Below, in pieces: positions 16,631 through 25,044 of a DNA stretch of 25,044 nt; the first letter of the stretch is position 1, and each line of letters begins with the position of its first letter. Below the pieces are notes generated by a model. It was not told the origin of the DNA. It worked only from the letters and a program-made list of their open reading frames with translations, and made no database searches. The DNA is taken from positions 288,649 to 313,692 of the forward strand of contig BFEA01000644.1 in NCBI GenBank assembly GCA_003427395.1, in the 5' to 3' direction. The position numbers and the translations under genes are program-made. This DNA is from Chara braunii. Its lineage: Eukaryota; Streptophyta; Charophyceae; Charales; Characeae.

Positions 16631-17588
16631 AGAGGCAGCAGGGGCCACACTTCATTTGAGAGAGCATGAGTGTAGGCTCCCTAGACCGTCAGGCGAGGTT
16701 AAGACGGCCCGTCTGTTCCACGTGTCAGGAGTAGATAACTCACTGGCACATTGCTGTCTCAGTGTTCCCGCGTTCGTGCGACTAGTGAGAAAGGAGCAAT
16801 TAGAGGATCAGGTCTTTGTAGCTTGTATTAGACCTGTCACCGAGCCCAAAGCAGAGGAACCCATATATCCAACCATCGCCAAGCTGCTGGAAGAGTTTAA
16901 AGACTTAACAGAGCCGCCAACAGGAGTAGTGTCGCAGTCGATCCAGCATAGAATAGAGATAGAGCCTGGTAGTAGGACTCCTAAGGGAGAAGTTTACCGG
17001 ATGTCCCCTAGGGAGTTAGAGGAGCTGCGCAAGCAGTTGGATGAGCTCCTTGAGAAAGGTTGGATTAGGTCCAGTCCGTCTCCTTTTGGAGCACCAGTTT
17101 TGTTTGTCCCCAAGAAGGAAGGAGAGTTGCGTATGTGTATAGACTATAGGGGTCTGAATGCGATCACAGTAAAGAACGTTGAGCCACTGCCTAGGATAGA
17201 CGATCTTTTGGATCGGGTGCAGGGTTGCAGATATTTTTCAAAGATCGATTTAAAGTCCGGATATTATCAGATAGAGGTCCATCCTGATGACCAGTAGAAG
17301 ACGACATTCTGGACTAGATATGGGCATTATGAGTTCATAGTGATGCCCTTTGGACTGACCAATGCGCCAGCTACATTTCAGCGATGTATGAATGATTTGT
17401 TTAGGCCTTGGTTAGATAGATTCATCGTAGTTTACTTAGACAACATCTTCGTGTTCAGTAGGACCCTCCAAGAGCACCGGGGTCATTTGAGGCAGGTCTT
17501 GGAGGAGCTAAGAGAGGCTAACTTCAAGATCAACCGAAGAAGTGCGAGTGGGCCAAGACACAAGTCTTGTACTTGGGCCACGTGTTAG
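16631..17588 (+). pseudogene. Reverse transcriptase, element 3 (active site mutated)
   Basis: RT motifs follow in order: [50 protein letters not shown] and [20 protein letters not shown]. An in-frame TAG follows at 17295, then [13 protein letters not shown]. The active site reads YLDNI (17433-17447), so the second catalytic Asp is Asn (GAC to AAC). A one-base loss near 17535 shifts the frame before [15 protein letters not shown]. This copy could not reverse transcribe. Confidence 0.9.
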
Positions 17589-18158
17589 ACGGAGATGGCA
17601 TCAAGCCTGAGGACAGAAAGATAGCGGCGATTAGAGATTGGCCGACGCCCCGCAAATTGACTGAGTTGCGGTCATTCTTAGGTCTGGCTAACTACAATAG
17701 GAAGTTTGTGAGGAACTTCTCAACTATCACCGCTCCCCTTCGCAGGTTGCTGAAGAAAGAGGCAATCTGGCAGTGGGATAAAGTTTGTACGTTTGCGCGC
17801 ATTGATAGAGTACCCTGTCCTCAAAGTAACAGATCCGTCCTTGCCATTTGTCGTCACCATGGACGCCAGTCAGTATGGTATAGGCGCCGTGTTACAGCAG
17901 GACGACGGCAATGGCTATAGACCCGTGGAGTTCATGTTAGCGAGGATGCCCTCAGAGAAGGTAGCTACCTCGACGTACGAGAGAGAACTCTACGCTCTCA
18001 GGCAGGCCTTAGACCACTGGAAGCATTACCTGCTTGGGAGGCACTTCAAAGTGTATGTAGACCACAACACTCTGAGGTGGATGAAGACACAGGCCGAAAT
18101 GACACCTAAGTTGACTAGGTGGGCCGCTGAGATAGACCAGTACGACTTTGAGCTCTAA
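17567..18158 (+). pseudogene. RT thumb and truncated RNase H, element 3
   Basis: The RT thumb (LTELRSFLGLANYNRKFVRN) is followed by a frameshift or small deletion near 17790. RNase H then shows Asp in TMDASQYGIGAVL, Glu in YERELYALRQAL and Asp in KVYVDHNTLRWM. It stops at QYDFEL where the sequence changes to the 3' region of an X element. The downstream half of RNase H, integrase and chromodomain are lost. Confidence 0.9.
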
Positions 18159-18201
18159 GTCCGCGGCCTTCTGGAAGGTCCTACCAGTGCCCTTTCGAAG
18201 T
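18159..18201 (+). other. 3' region abutting RNase H at a deletion junction
   Basis: AAGTCCGCGGCCTTCTGGAAGG begins straight after the truncated RNase H and matches the last 31-bp-type unit at 3716-3740. The homology between the two X loci starts exactly here, so this is the breakpoint. Confidence 0.7.
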
Positions 18202-18813
18202 TGCCCACGTTTAGGCTAAGGCAAGTGGGCAAGTAGTGGAGTCTACCTGTGCTGAGTCAGCAGTCCCAGTCCCAGTCAGTCCTAGTCCAATCAAGCAAGT
18301 ACCGCATGGGACTGTGTGCACTACGGGCATGGGAAAGGGCCAGACCAACGAGCCACAAAAGTATAGATCAAAGGGCAGCGCCCAACCATTCATGCATTCT
18401 TGCGTGAGCCATGCGGAAGCGCTGCCACGACGACTTGTGCAAGGTGGTCTGCAGTGAGCCCGAAGACGAAGTGGGCGAGAGAGAAGGAGCTTAGCCATAG
18501 CAATAGGTTAGCAGCGGCCATAGTCGCCATAGCTGTAGATAGCGTTTAGTGTGTGAGTGTGTGAGTGTGCAGAGTATGCGTGTGGGATATCCAGGGTGAT
18601 CCTGTGTGTGATAAGCAGCGACGAGCGAGTAACGAACAAAGACTTGTACGGGCGCTGAGTCGCCATAGACATCTGAAGCGAGTTGTATCTGAACTGTATT
18701 CTTGTTTGCCATATCTCTGAGTTTTGAGTGGGCGCTCGTCGCCAGTTTGCTGCGTAACCTGTTTACAAACTTTACATGCATGCGAAGTGTGAATGAAAGC
18801 GAGTCTGATTGCA
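18202..18813 (+). repeat. LTR X, copy B
   Basis: A 612-bp counterpart of 3760-4341, ending GTCTGATTGCA. It carries a weakened TATA (GTATAGAT, 18361). Small indels against copy A include a longer GTGTGAGT run near 18550. It has no PBS after it and LTR Y sequence follows, so like copy A it is a 3' LTR or a solo remnant. Confidence 0.75.
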
Positions 18814-19059
18814 GCAGAAAGAAATGAATGAACTTGAGAGGAGAGAGAGGGTAAGAAGAAGAAGAAAGAAAGAAGAAGAAGATGATGTACACCAGCATAG
18901 ACAAATGACAAAGCTCGTCTTCTTCGCCCAACACTCTCCTCCTCCTTTACTCCCCCTCTCTTATTCATACAAGAAATAATAGTACAATGTTGAATGGCTG
19001 ATCCAGAATCATGTCCGAGTTCCTCTTCTACTGCAGGTATCATTTGAGGTCCACCATAG
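18814..19059 (-). repeat. LTR Y fragment
   Basis: From GCAGAAAGAAATGAAT to GGTCCACCATAG it matches 12519-12768 of LTR Y right copy, including the GAA-rich tract and the CTCTTATTCATACAAG block. It is cut on the left by LTR X and on the right by the 3' LTR of element 4, which starts at 19060. Confidence 0.85.
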
Positions 19060-19617
19060 TGATACATGCCCAGTTGGCAATGTATGTACAGCCAAGGATC
19101 CACAAGGTGATGAAAAGGGCTGAATGGACAATGCAATGTTAGTGGAATCTCAACGAGTAGTGTACATCCTAATACATACAAAATGGCACATAATAGCGCA
19201 GTGGAAGACTTTGAGATAAGCCCTGACCTGACCGGGACCGACACAACATCCCATCATACATCACCCGTGTGAGAGGAGGAGGAGGGGCCGCACACCAGGA
19301 AGAAAGAAAGGTCCCTCCTTGTACACACACATGGGGAGATACCATAGATGAGAGATGGGGGAGAGGAAGGACGAAGATGGAGGTAAGGGAGAAGACCAAG
19401 ATCGCAATAGCGAAGTCCGAAAATAGCCCCTTGGCGATGTCCAATCAATGCCTGCCTCAGAAATGTCGAATCAGATCCTGGGCAACACGCCCACTGTAAC
19501 CTCTACCTGTATCCCCTGCTAGTAACCTCTCTCACCCTCGTAATTGAAGAAGAACATAAAGGAGGAGAAGAAAAGAGAAGGAGGAGAGAGAGATGGTGGA
19601 CTTGGAAGAGGAAAAAG

Positions 19618-19622
<5 letters not shown>

Positions 19623-19695
<73 letters not shown>
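19623..19695. repeat. (CT)36 microsatellite
   Basis: An uninterrupted CT run inside the element 4 LTR; on the element's own strand it reads GA. It probably expanded after insertion. It lies downstream of the predicted start site, so a transcript would carry (GA)n. Confidence 0.95.
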
Positions 19696-19697
<2 letters not shown>

Positions 19698-19858
19698 GTG
19701 CTGAAGACTACTCTAGCGCTAGCTACTACTACTGCAGCGCTCCTCCAGAGTGCTGCTGCCGAATGCTGAAGACTGCCTCCTGCCTCCTGCATGTGAAGTG
19801 CCCGTGAACTGCCTGGGAAGTCCCTATGAGCTACCTGCAGCCTGCAGGGCGGGCCAGT

Positions 19859-19867
19859 CTTATATAG
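19859..19867 (-). promoter_or_regulatory. TATA box of element 4 LTR
   Basis: The minus strand reads CTATATAAG, a strong plant TATA match, about 335 bp into the LTR from its 5' edge. Transcription would start near 19830 on the minus strand. Confidence 0.6.
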
Positions 19868-20049
19868 TGCTGGCCTGTCCAGGAGGCTGCTCTTGCCAAT
19901 GCCAAAACGTGCCAGACCCTGGCGTTGAAGTTCAAACAAAGGTTGTCTTGAAAACAAGCTCAAAATGGTCTGTGCTAAAACCCTGGTCTGGTGCCTAAGT
20001 TTTAGGGCAGGTCGATCTTATGAGGGCCTGAAAATGGCCCTCCGTTTCA

Positions 20050-20178
20050 TGCTGAAAAGACTCAGGGCCTGGAGGGCCCTGTTTTAGGCTGAAACGACAC
20101 AGGGCCTATAGGCCTTTGTTTTCATGCTTTCAGGCTGAAGCGACACAGGGCCTGTAGGCCCTTGTTTTCAGGCTTTCA
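20050..20178. repeat. 46-bp tandem repeats in element 4 LTR
   Basis: Two 46-bp units (20087-20132, 20133-20178) begin GGCTGAA[AG]CGACACAGGG and contain GGCCTATAGGCC-like palindromes. A diverged, shorter unit precedes them from 20050. They lie upstream of the TATA box on the element strand, where U3 enhancer repeats usually sit. Confidence 0.75.
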
Positions 20179-20201
20179 TGTTGCAGGCGCAACATGTAAC
20201 A

Positions 20202-20211
20202 CCCCCCCTCC
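20202..20211 (-). promoter_or_regulatory. Polypurine tract of element 4
   Basis: The minus strand reads GGAGGGGGGG between the pol TAA (20212-20214) and the LTR start TGTTACATG. Stop codon, PPT and LTR are directly adjacent. Confidence 0.8.
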
Positions 20212-20823
20212 TTATGAAGTCAAGTCAGGTCGAGGGCGAAGCTGACGATCTGAAGGTGGAACCTGGACGCGGGTGCGGTGTGGAGCCGAAGATACCGACT
20301 TGCCTTGCATCTTGCGTTCGTAGCGTGTGAGAACATCTGGAGCTGTTGCTTGGAGTTCCGCACGGGTCAACCAACGGTCAACTTTGTGGGTGTAGTACGC
20401 AAAGTGTACCAAGTATTCGGTCGGCCTGTTGCCGTGGCGTCGGTGGGAGATGATGTCGCCGACCTTTTGAAAACCGTCCATAGAGGGTGGGTCTTGCGAT
20501 CGTCGCCCGGGAAAGTCGTCATGTTCCGCTAGCGTGTAAAAAGCCAACTTGGAGCAATGAAAGACCGGGTAGACGGGCAAGATGGCGGGCACCTGAATGA
20601 TGAAGGAAGGTCCTCCGGGTGCATCCCCAGCGGGTGCCACGATCGGCCAGGGCCCCATCCATTTCGGGAGGAGCTTGCGAGAGATATCTTGTTCGAGGCT
20701 GAAGTCCGCGGCGGAAACCCAAATGAGGTCGCTGGCGCGGAATGGACAAGGAAGATGCTGGCGATTGGCCTGTTGGCTCATGTGTTGCTGCGTCTTAGCC
20801 ATCTGGTCGTGTGCCCGATGCAA
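20212..20823 (-). pseudogene. Integrase C-terminal domain and chromodomain, element 4
   Basis: An open frame of 203 codons after the in-frame TAA at 20824. It contains the SH3-like domain (FRASDLIWVSAADFSLEQD, LPVYPVFHCSKLAFY) and a chromodomain (TEYLVHFAYYTHKVDRWLTR, then ELQATAPDVLTRYERK). It ends RPRPDLTS and a TAA. Length and order are normal for a chromovirus pol terminus, and the domain looks intact. Confidence 0.85.
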
Positions 20824-21273
20824 TTAAAGAAGATGGTCGTCACTCCCAGCCGCTCGTGGAATGATTGTGTCCGACGGAGAAGTGACCGGCAAGCCGTGAT
20901 CGAACTCGAAGGGTGACATCCCGATAGTCGGGTGGATGGACGAGTTGTATCCTAACTCGACATCCGACAGCCGCTCAACCCAATCCTTTTGGTCGGGACG
21001 GATGAGAGTGTGAAGGAGAACATGTGCGGTCTGATGCGCCCTCTCCGTTTGGCCATCGGTTTGGGGGTGGCGAGCCAAACTTGGCTTGAGAGATGAGCCC
21101 CATCGTTTGATGAGCGCCAACCAAAAATCGGACATGAGCCGAGTGTCGCGGTCGCAGACGATTTCCTTGGTGTAACCCTTGGTCCGAATCCAACCGGCGT
21201 GAAGAACCTCGTCCAACTCTGGTGCCTTGGCATGATAGCGGCAACGCAAAAACATGACAAACTTGGTGAGTCA
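20824..21273 (-). pseudogene. Integrase catalytic core, second part, element 4
   Basis: It follows a TGA (21271-21273) in the conserved VVD*LTKF. It holds the second catalytic Asp (IVCDRDTRLMSDFW) and the Glu (HPQTDGQTERAHQ), then VELGYNSSIHPTIGMSPFE. It ends at a TAA (20824-20826) in the same frame as the chromodomain segment. Relatives have Arg at the first stop, so CGA to TGA is likely. Confidence 0.85.
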
Positions 21274-23094
21274 GTCGACCACCGTGAGAATCCCATCCAC
21301 ACCGGTCTTGTGCATGGGGAACGACCCGGTAATGTCCATGGCAATCGCTTCCCTCCGGCGCAAGGGGACCGGTAATGGTCGCAACTCGCCGTACGGACGA
21401 TGGTTGTGGGATTTGCAGCGTCGGCAAACCTCGCATGACTCGCAATAGCGTGTGACGTCGCCGAGAAGGCCGGGCCACCAAAAGCACTTGCGAAGTCGGC
21501 CAATCGTTCGATTGACAAGCAAGTGAGAGTCACTCGGTACGCAAAGAAGGTCCTTCCCCCCTGTGTGGACAAGCAAGTACCCCTCTTGGATCCGATAGTG
21601 AGAAGGCGTCGGATTAGGAGAGGAGCAATTCGCGTACTTGTCGCGAAACTCGGGGTCGGCTTGGTAGCCGCTGATGAAGCTGTCCCGCAGGTCGTCGTCG
21701 ATCTCGAAGGTCGAATAGACTGTGGTACAATGATCCGAACGCTGTGAAAGAGCATCCGCGAAACGGTTAGACTTCCCCAGAATGTGATCACGAAAGAAGT
21801 CGAATTGGTCGATGAAAGCCATCCAACGGGTGATGGTGCTATTGACGGTGTATTGGGTCTTGTAGAAGACCAACGGATTGTTGTCCGTTACCCATCGGAA
21901 TTGACTTCGACCAAGGAGGAAGTGCCGCCATGGCTTGAGCGCGTGGACGAAGGCTAGGAGCTCCTTCTTGCGTGCATCATTAATGGAGTGCACGACGGGC
22001 ACTTTCTTGCTGAAATACTCGACCGGGTGCCAGTCCACTCCATCTTGTTGTTCGAGGACAACACCAATGTCATAGTCGGACGCATCCGTAGTAACACGCG
22101 TTGGCAATAGCGGGTTGTAGATTCGTAAGACCTCCACAGACAATAATGCAGCTTTGAGAGCCAATAATGATTCTCGCACATCCTCCCCGAAGTCGAACGA
22201 CCGATCCTCGCATTGAAGCTTGGTGAAGTGGGCCGCGATCTTCGAGTATCCCTTGATAAAACGTTGGTAGTAGCCGGCAAGGCCAAGGAACGAACGGACA
22301 TCCGTGACATTCCGCGACTCCGGCCACTCGTGGATGGCTTGAATCTTGTCCGACAACGGACTAATGCCCTCCGGTGTGAAAAAATGGCCCAAGTATTCCA
22401 GCTCTTGCCGGACAAATTCGCACTTGTCGCGGTTGGCTTTGTACTTGGCGCGGCGGAGCGTCTCCAACACTCGTCGAAGGTGCTCAAGATGATCCTCCAA
22501 TGTCCGGCTATAGACGAGAATGTCGTCTAAGTAGACCAGCACGAACTGGTCCAACATCGCACGAAACTCGTTGGTCATTGCCGCTTGAAAAGTCACCGGG
22601 GCATTGGTGAGGCCAAAAGGCATGACCACCCACTCAAAATGCCTGTACCGTGTCTTGAACATGGATTTATAGCAATCGTTCGGCCGGATCGAAATCTGAT
22701 GGTATCCTGATTTCAGATCCAACTTAGAAAAGTACTTCGCGCCACCCAATCGCTCAAGGAGGTCGTCTATACGAGGAAGAGGCCCAACATTCTTGACGGT
22801 TTGCGCGTTGAGCTTGCAGTAGTCGATGCACAATCGTAGATCCTTGTTCTTCTTCCGTACGAAGAGAACTTGTGCTCCATATGGGGAGCTACTAGGGCGG
22901 ATCCAGCCCTTGTCCCATAAGTCATCGAGTTGCGCATGGAGGACTGTAAGCTCCTCCTCTCTCATGCGGTAAATGCAACCTTTCGGCGGCACGGCACCGG
23001 CCTCGAGAATGATCTCGTGAGAGATCGGCCGATCCGGCACCACCGGTAGGTGACTCGAAGATGTCGGTGAACTCGTCAAGCAACCGCACCACAC
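21271..23094 (-). pseudogene. RT, RNase H and integrase N-terminal part, element 4 (607 codons open)
   Basis: The longest open frame in the window. [68 protein letters not shown], active site YLDDI (22522-22533). RNase H: Asp in TTDASDYDIG, Glu in KKELLAFVHAL, Asp in WVTDNNPLVF. Integrase: CESCEVCRRC and the first catalytic Asp in IAMDITGSFP. The HH half of the zinc domain is short: SHLLVNRTIGRL lacks the usual GHFG-type stretch, an apparent in-frame loss of about 17-20 residues. RT looks catalytically intact. Confidence 0.92.
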
Positions 23095-23565
23095 GAGGGT
23101 CCGAAGACAAGTCCGTGGGGGAAGAGTCGGCTACTGCGACGGTCCGTAGGAAGCATAGGCCTATCTCGTCGGGCTGATCGTAAGCGCAAGTAGCCTAGAA
23201 CGACTTGGCCGTCACCACTTGGCACTGGATCGAAGGCTGCGGAAGAGGAATAGTACCCGACACTTCGGCGCCGAGGGCGTCCCGGACGGTAAGAGTCCAC
23301 CAGTGGGAGTTGACCGTGTGATCTGCACTTGCAAGCCAAGGCATTCCCAAAATGATATAGAAGTCTGTATCCAAAATGTCGAACATCACCGGTCCGCATG
23401 CATGAGGTGCGAAATACACCGGTATGGCCTCAATGTAACGGTCGATAAGTTGTTGCGTCCTTCCGTCCGCCAACTTGATCGCCGTCGGGTTTGCCTTCCT
23501 CCGAACTTGTGTGCCAAGGCCAGCCCTTTGCATAAAGGTTTGGCTCATGAAATTGCGAGTTGCAC
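23035..23565 (-). pseudogene. Protease fragment, element 4
   Basis: Starting mid-motif with CATRNFMSQTFMQRAGLG, this is a retropepsin-like protease missing its catalytic Asp side, with the second hallmark FYIILGMPWLASADHTVNSH. An in-frame TAG follows TAKSF (23195). VVRLLDEFTDIFES (near 23085), the usual linker to RT, is joined to the RT frame only by a frameshift near 23040. The truncation at 23565 is the left edge of element 5. Confidence 0.8.
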
Positions 23566-24206
23566 AAAGGTGGAAGCCATACAGACCGATGGATGGTCTA
23601 AATCTGGATCAGATTATGAGATTACTGTCGGGCACCCATGAGTTTGCACTGAAGTAGGGAAAGATTTGCAAAACGTCACGGAGAACATTAGACACACCCA
23701 ATTCAAAATGATGGAGCACTCTAATAAGCACCGTAGACTGTCGAAGTTTGCAGTTGGTAACTTAGTGCGGGTCAAGTCGAAGGAATTTGTGCAAGAGGAA
23801 GAGTTTCTGAGACATTGCTAGCCCCGTGTGCAGAGGACCATGGGAAGTCCTAGATGTAAAGGGAGATGCTGATGACGGTACATCTTATACCATCAATCTT
23901 CAACGACATCTTCATACGTATCCTGTCTTCCATGCTTCAAAGTTGTTGCCTGTTAACTCAGGACAATCCTTCCCTTCACTTAGATCAATGATCCCGTTGA
24001 TATGGATGGCAACTATGATATTGACGGCATCGTGGATCAGGTGGAGCTCAGAACCGGTAGGTGGGGGAGACCGAGTCAACAGCTTAGAGTCTGATGGCAA
24101 TACCAAGACCCGGAGGAGGATAGGTGGTTCCCCAAAGAGTGACTTCATGAGACAGCACCTTGCATTGTCTCACACTATGAGCAAGCATGTAGGGGGGGAT
24201 TTGTGA
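23566..24206 (+). pseudogene. Integrase C-terminus and chromodomain, element 5
   Basis: A plus-strand fragment across several frames: MDGLNLDQIMRLLSGTHEFA, a frameshift, NIRHTQFKMMEHSNKHRRL and FAVGNLVRVKSKEFVQEEEF. A stop follows, then GPWEVLDVKGDADDGTSYTI and LHTYPVFHASKLLPVN from the C-terminal SH3-like domain. The chromodomain after 23990 (DIDGIVDQVELRTGR, then QDPEEDRWF and ETAPCIVSHYEQ) has two stops. It shares DIDGIVD and the following 3' sequence with element 1, so the two are one family. Confidence 0.8.
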
Positions 24207-24946
24207 ATTTGACAGGTAGATTACTCCTAATGCTGTCACCGTGCTCTCAATCCGATGAACCATTTCTTAAGCAAGTCTTGACAGCGAATGCAAACCACCA
24301 TTGCCAAACTCTTATAGCCATATAGGCATTGCTTGATTTCACCAGGCAGGCTTAGCCAAAGAAGTAGTTTTTCTCGGAGGACCTCAAAATTAGGCCGGCG
24401 GAAGTCGAAGGATTCACATGCCTGAGCAGCCCGCCCCCACTAGGGCAGTGCTGCGTCCCATTCTCTTTTGTATCATAGTGTTGCACTTAGGTCTTCCCGG
24501 TAGATACTGTAGCATAGAGAATACTGTAGGCGAGAGAATAGAGACCCAGTAGGATAATGCCTAGGAACACTAGATGTTCCTAGAAATCAGTCCATAGGGA
24601 GTCGCGACATGTCCAGTCCCGGTGTCAGTGTCATAGCTCAGTCCCAGGGAAGGCCCACAACAGTCCGAATCTTTGTCAATCGCGGCAGGGCCTGGCAGGA
24701 ACACCCCGCACAGGACAAAGGCAGCCTGGCAGGCAGGAGCTGCCTCTTTCTTCATTCAGCTCATGCGGGAGCGCGGGATCGTTATTCAACGACCAAGATC
24801 TTGGTTGGATGAGCAGTGTGTGGTGAGCAAGTAGTGGACAGTGCAGGGCGCCATAGCCACGAGCACGGTAGCTGAGAGAGAGGGGAGAGGACATTCTGAG
24901 AGAGATCATGTGACCTCTGTGTGTGTGTGTAGATGTACGTGCAGCA

Positions 24947-24950
<4 letters not shown>
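24207..24950 (+). other. 3' region of element 5, no gene
   Basis: TCTCGGAGGACCTC...TTAGGCCGGCGG at 24373-24405 matches the region after the element 1 stop (3384-3414). Beyond it the two diverge. The remainder may include an LTR, but no second copy is in the window. It contains a hairpin at 24561-24583 and the palindrome CCAAGATCTTGG at 24793-24804. No protein frame is convincing. Confidence 0.45.
24561..24583. repeat. Hairpin, 9-bp perfect stem
   Basis: CTAGGAACA (24561-24569) pairs with TGTTCCTAG (24575-24583) around a 5-nt loop in the 3' region of element 5. Confidence 0.7.

Positions 24951-25030
<80 letters not shown>
24951..25030. repeat. (GA)40 microsatellite
   Basis: An uninterrupted 80-bp GA run, preceded by a short GT run (24918-24930). 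It is followed by CTTACCTG, which on the minus strand reads CAGGTAAG, the consensus splice donor, leading into (TC)n. Confidence 0.95.
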
Positions 25031-25035
<5 letters not shown>

Positions 25036-25044
25036 CTGTTGTCG

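Larger units (their letters stand above)
13280..18813 (+). mobile_element. Truncated Ty3/gypsy element (element 3)
   Basis: Plus-strand gag, protease, RT and part of RNase H are followed directly by the last bases of a 3' region and LTR X copy B. Integrase is missing. The break is at about 18158, after QYDFEL. No matching 5' LTR is visible on the left. The left limit is taken as the end of element 2, which is a guess. LTR X may have belonged to this element or been joined by recombination with the element 1 family. Confidence 0.7.
19060..20201 (-). repeat. 3' LTR of element 4
   Basis: The plus strand starts TGATACATG (19060) and ends CATGTAACA (20201): imperfect 9-bp terminal inverted repeats with TG...CA ends. 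The right edge adjoins the purine tract, and the left edge interrupts LTR Y exactly. It contains a 36-fold CT repeat, a TATA box, three tandem units and a hairpin CATGTTGC/GCAACATG (20177-20196) next to its 5' end. Confidence 0.85.
19060..23565 (-). mobile_element. 5'-truncated Ty3/gypsy retrotransposon (element 4)
   Basis: On the minus strand: part of protease, RT, RNase H, integrase, chromodomain, stop codon, polypurine tract and a 1142-bp 3' LTR. The gag, PBS, 5' LTR and protease N-terminus are missing; the break near 23565 falls inside the protease active-site motif and abuts element 5. It is a different lineage from elements 2 and 3, judging by its RT (KSGYHQISIRPNDCYKSMFK) and RNase H (TTDASDYDIGVVL). 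It inserted into the LTR Y fragment. Confidence 0.85.

Noticed and set aside
19532-19963. Frame containing an (RE)n run as a protein
   Set aside because: It is translation of the CT/GA microsatellite within the element 4 LTR.

Overview
The window looks like transposon-dense, gene-poor nuclear DNA of a green plant or streptophyte alga. The evidence is Ty3/gypsy gag-pol remnants with chromodomain integrases, a plant-type initiator-Met tRNA primer binding site at 12445-12456, long CT/GA microsatellites, and no bacterial-style operons or ribosome binding sites. The lysine/glutamate-rich gag N-terminus starting MVDTRSGK at 13995 resembles predicted retroelement proteins I associate with the charophyte Chara braunii. 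That host guess is recall-based inference. No intact host gene was found; every coding region recognised is a decayed retrotransposon.

Layout. (1) 1-2440 is non-coding and pyrimidine-rich, and carries about 21 short perfect or near-perfect hairpins. Two diverged tandem copies about 1.26 kb apart keep the hairpin order, and some stems change sequence while still pairing. A 5 x 26-bp array follows at 2442-2580, then about 500 bp without recognisable features. (2) 3106-4341 (+): the 3' end of a Ty3/gypsy element, with a chromodomain remnant, a 3' region with tRNA-like and 31-bp tandem repeats, and LTR 'X'. (3) 4342-13279 (-): a nearly complete Ty3/gypsy element with LTR 'Y' at both ends, PBS, structured leader, gag with zinc knuckle, protease, RT, RNase H, integrase, chromodomain and polypurine tract. 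It is broken by stops and frameshifts. (4) 13280-18813 (+): a second lineage with gag, a dead protease and a dead RT, truncated inside RNase H and fused to another X LTR, followed by a piece of LTR Y. (5) 19060-23565 (-): a third lineage with a well delimited 3' LTR and PPT and a 607-residue open RT-RNase H-integrase frame, 5'-truncated in protease. (6) 23566-25044 (+): integrase C-terminal domain and chromodomain of a relative of the first element, then its 3' region and a (GA)40 tract at the window edge.

The elements do not work together as a pathway; they record nested and adjacent insertion, deletion and duplication. The same X-LTR/Y-LTR junction occurs twice, about 14.5 kb apart. The in-frame stops I read are mostly TAG, TGA or TAA where relatives have Gln or Arg, as expected from C-to-T decay of methylated DNA. 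The least explained part is the hairpin array at the left end.
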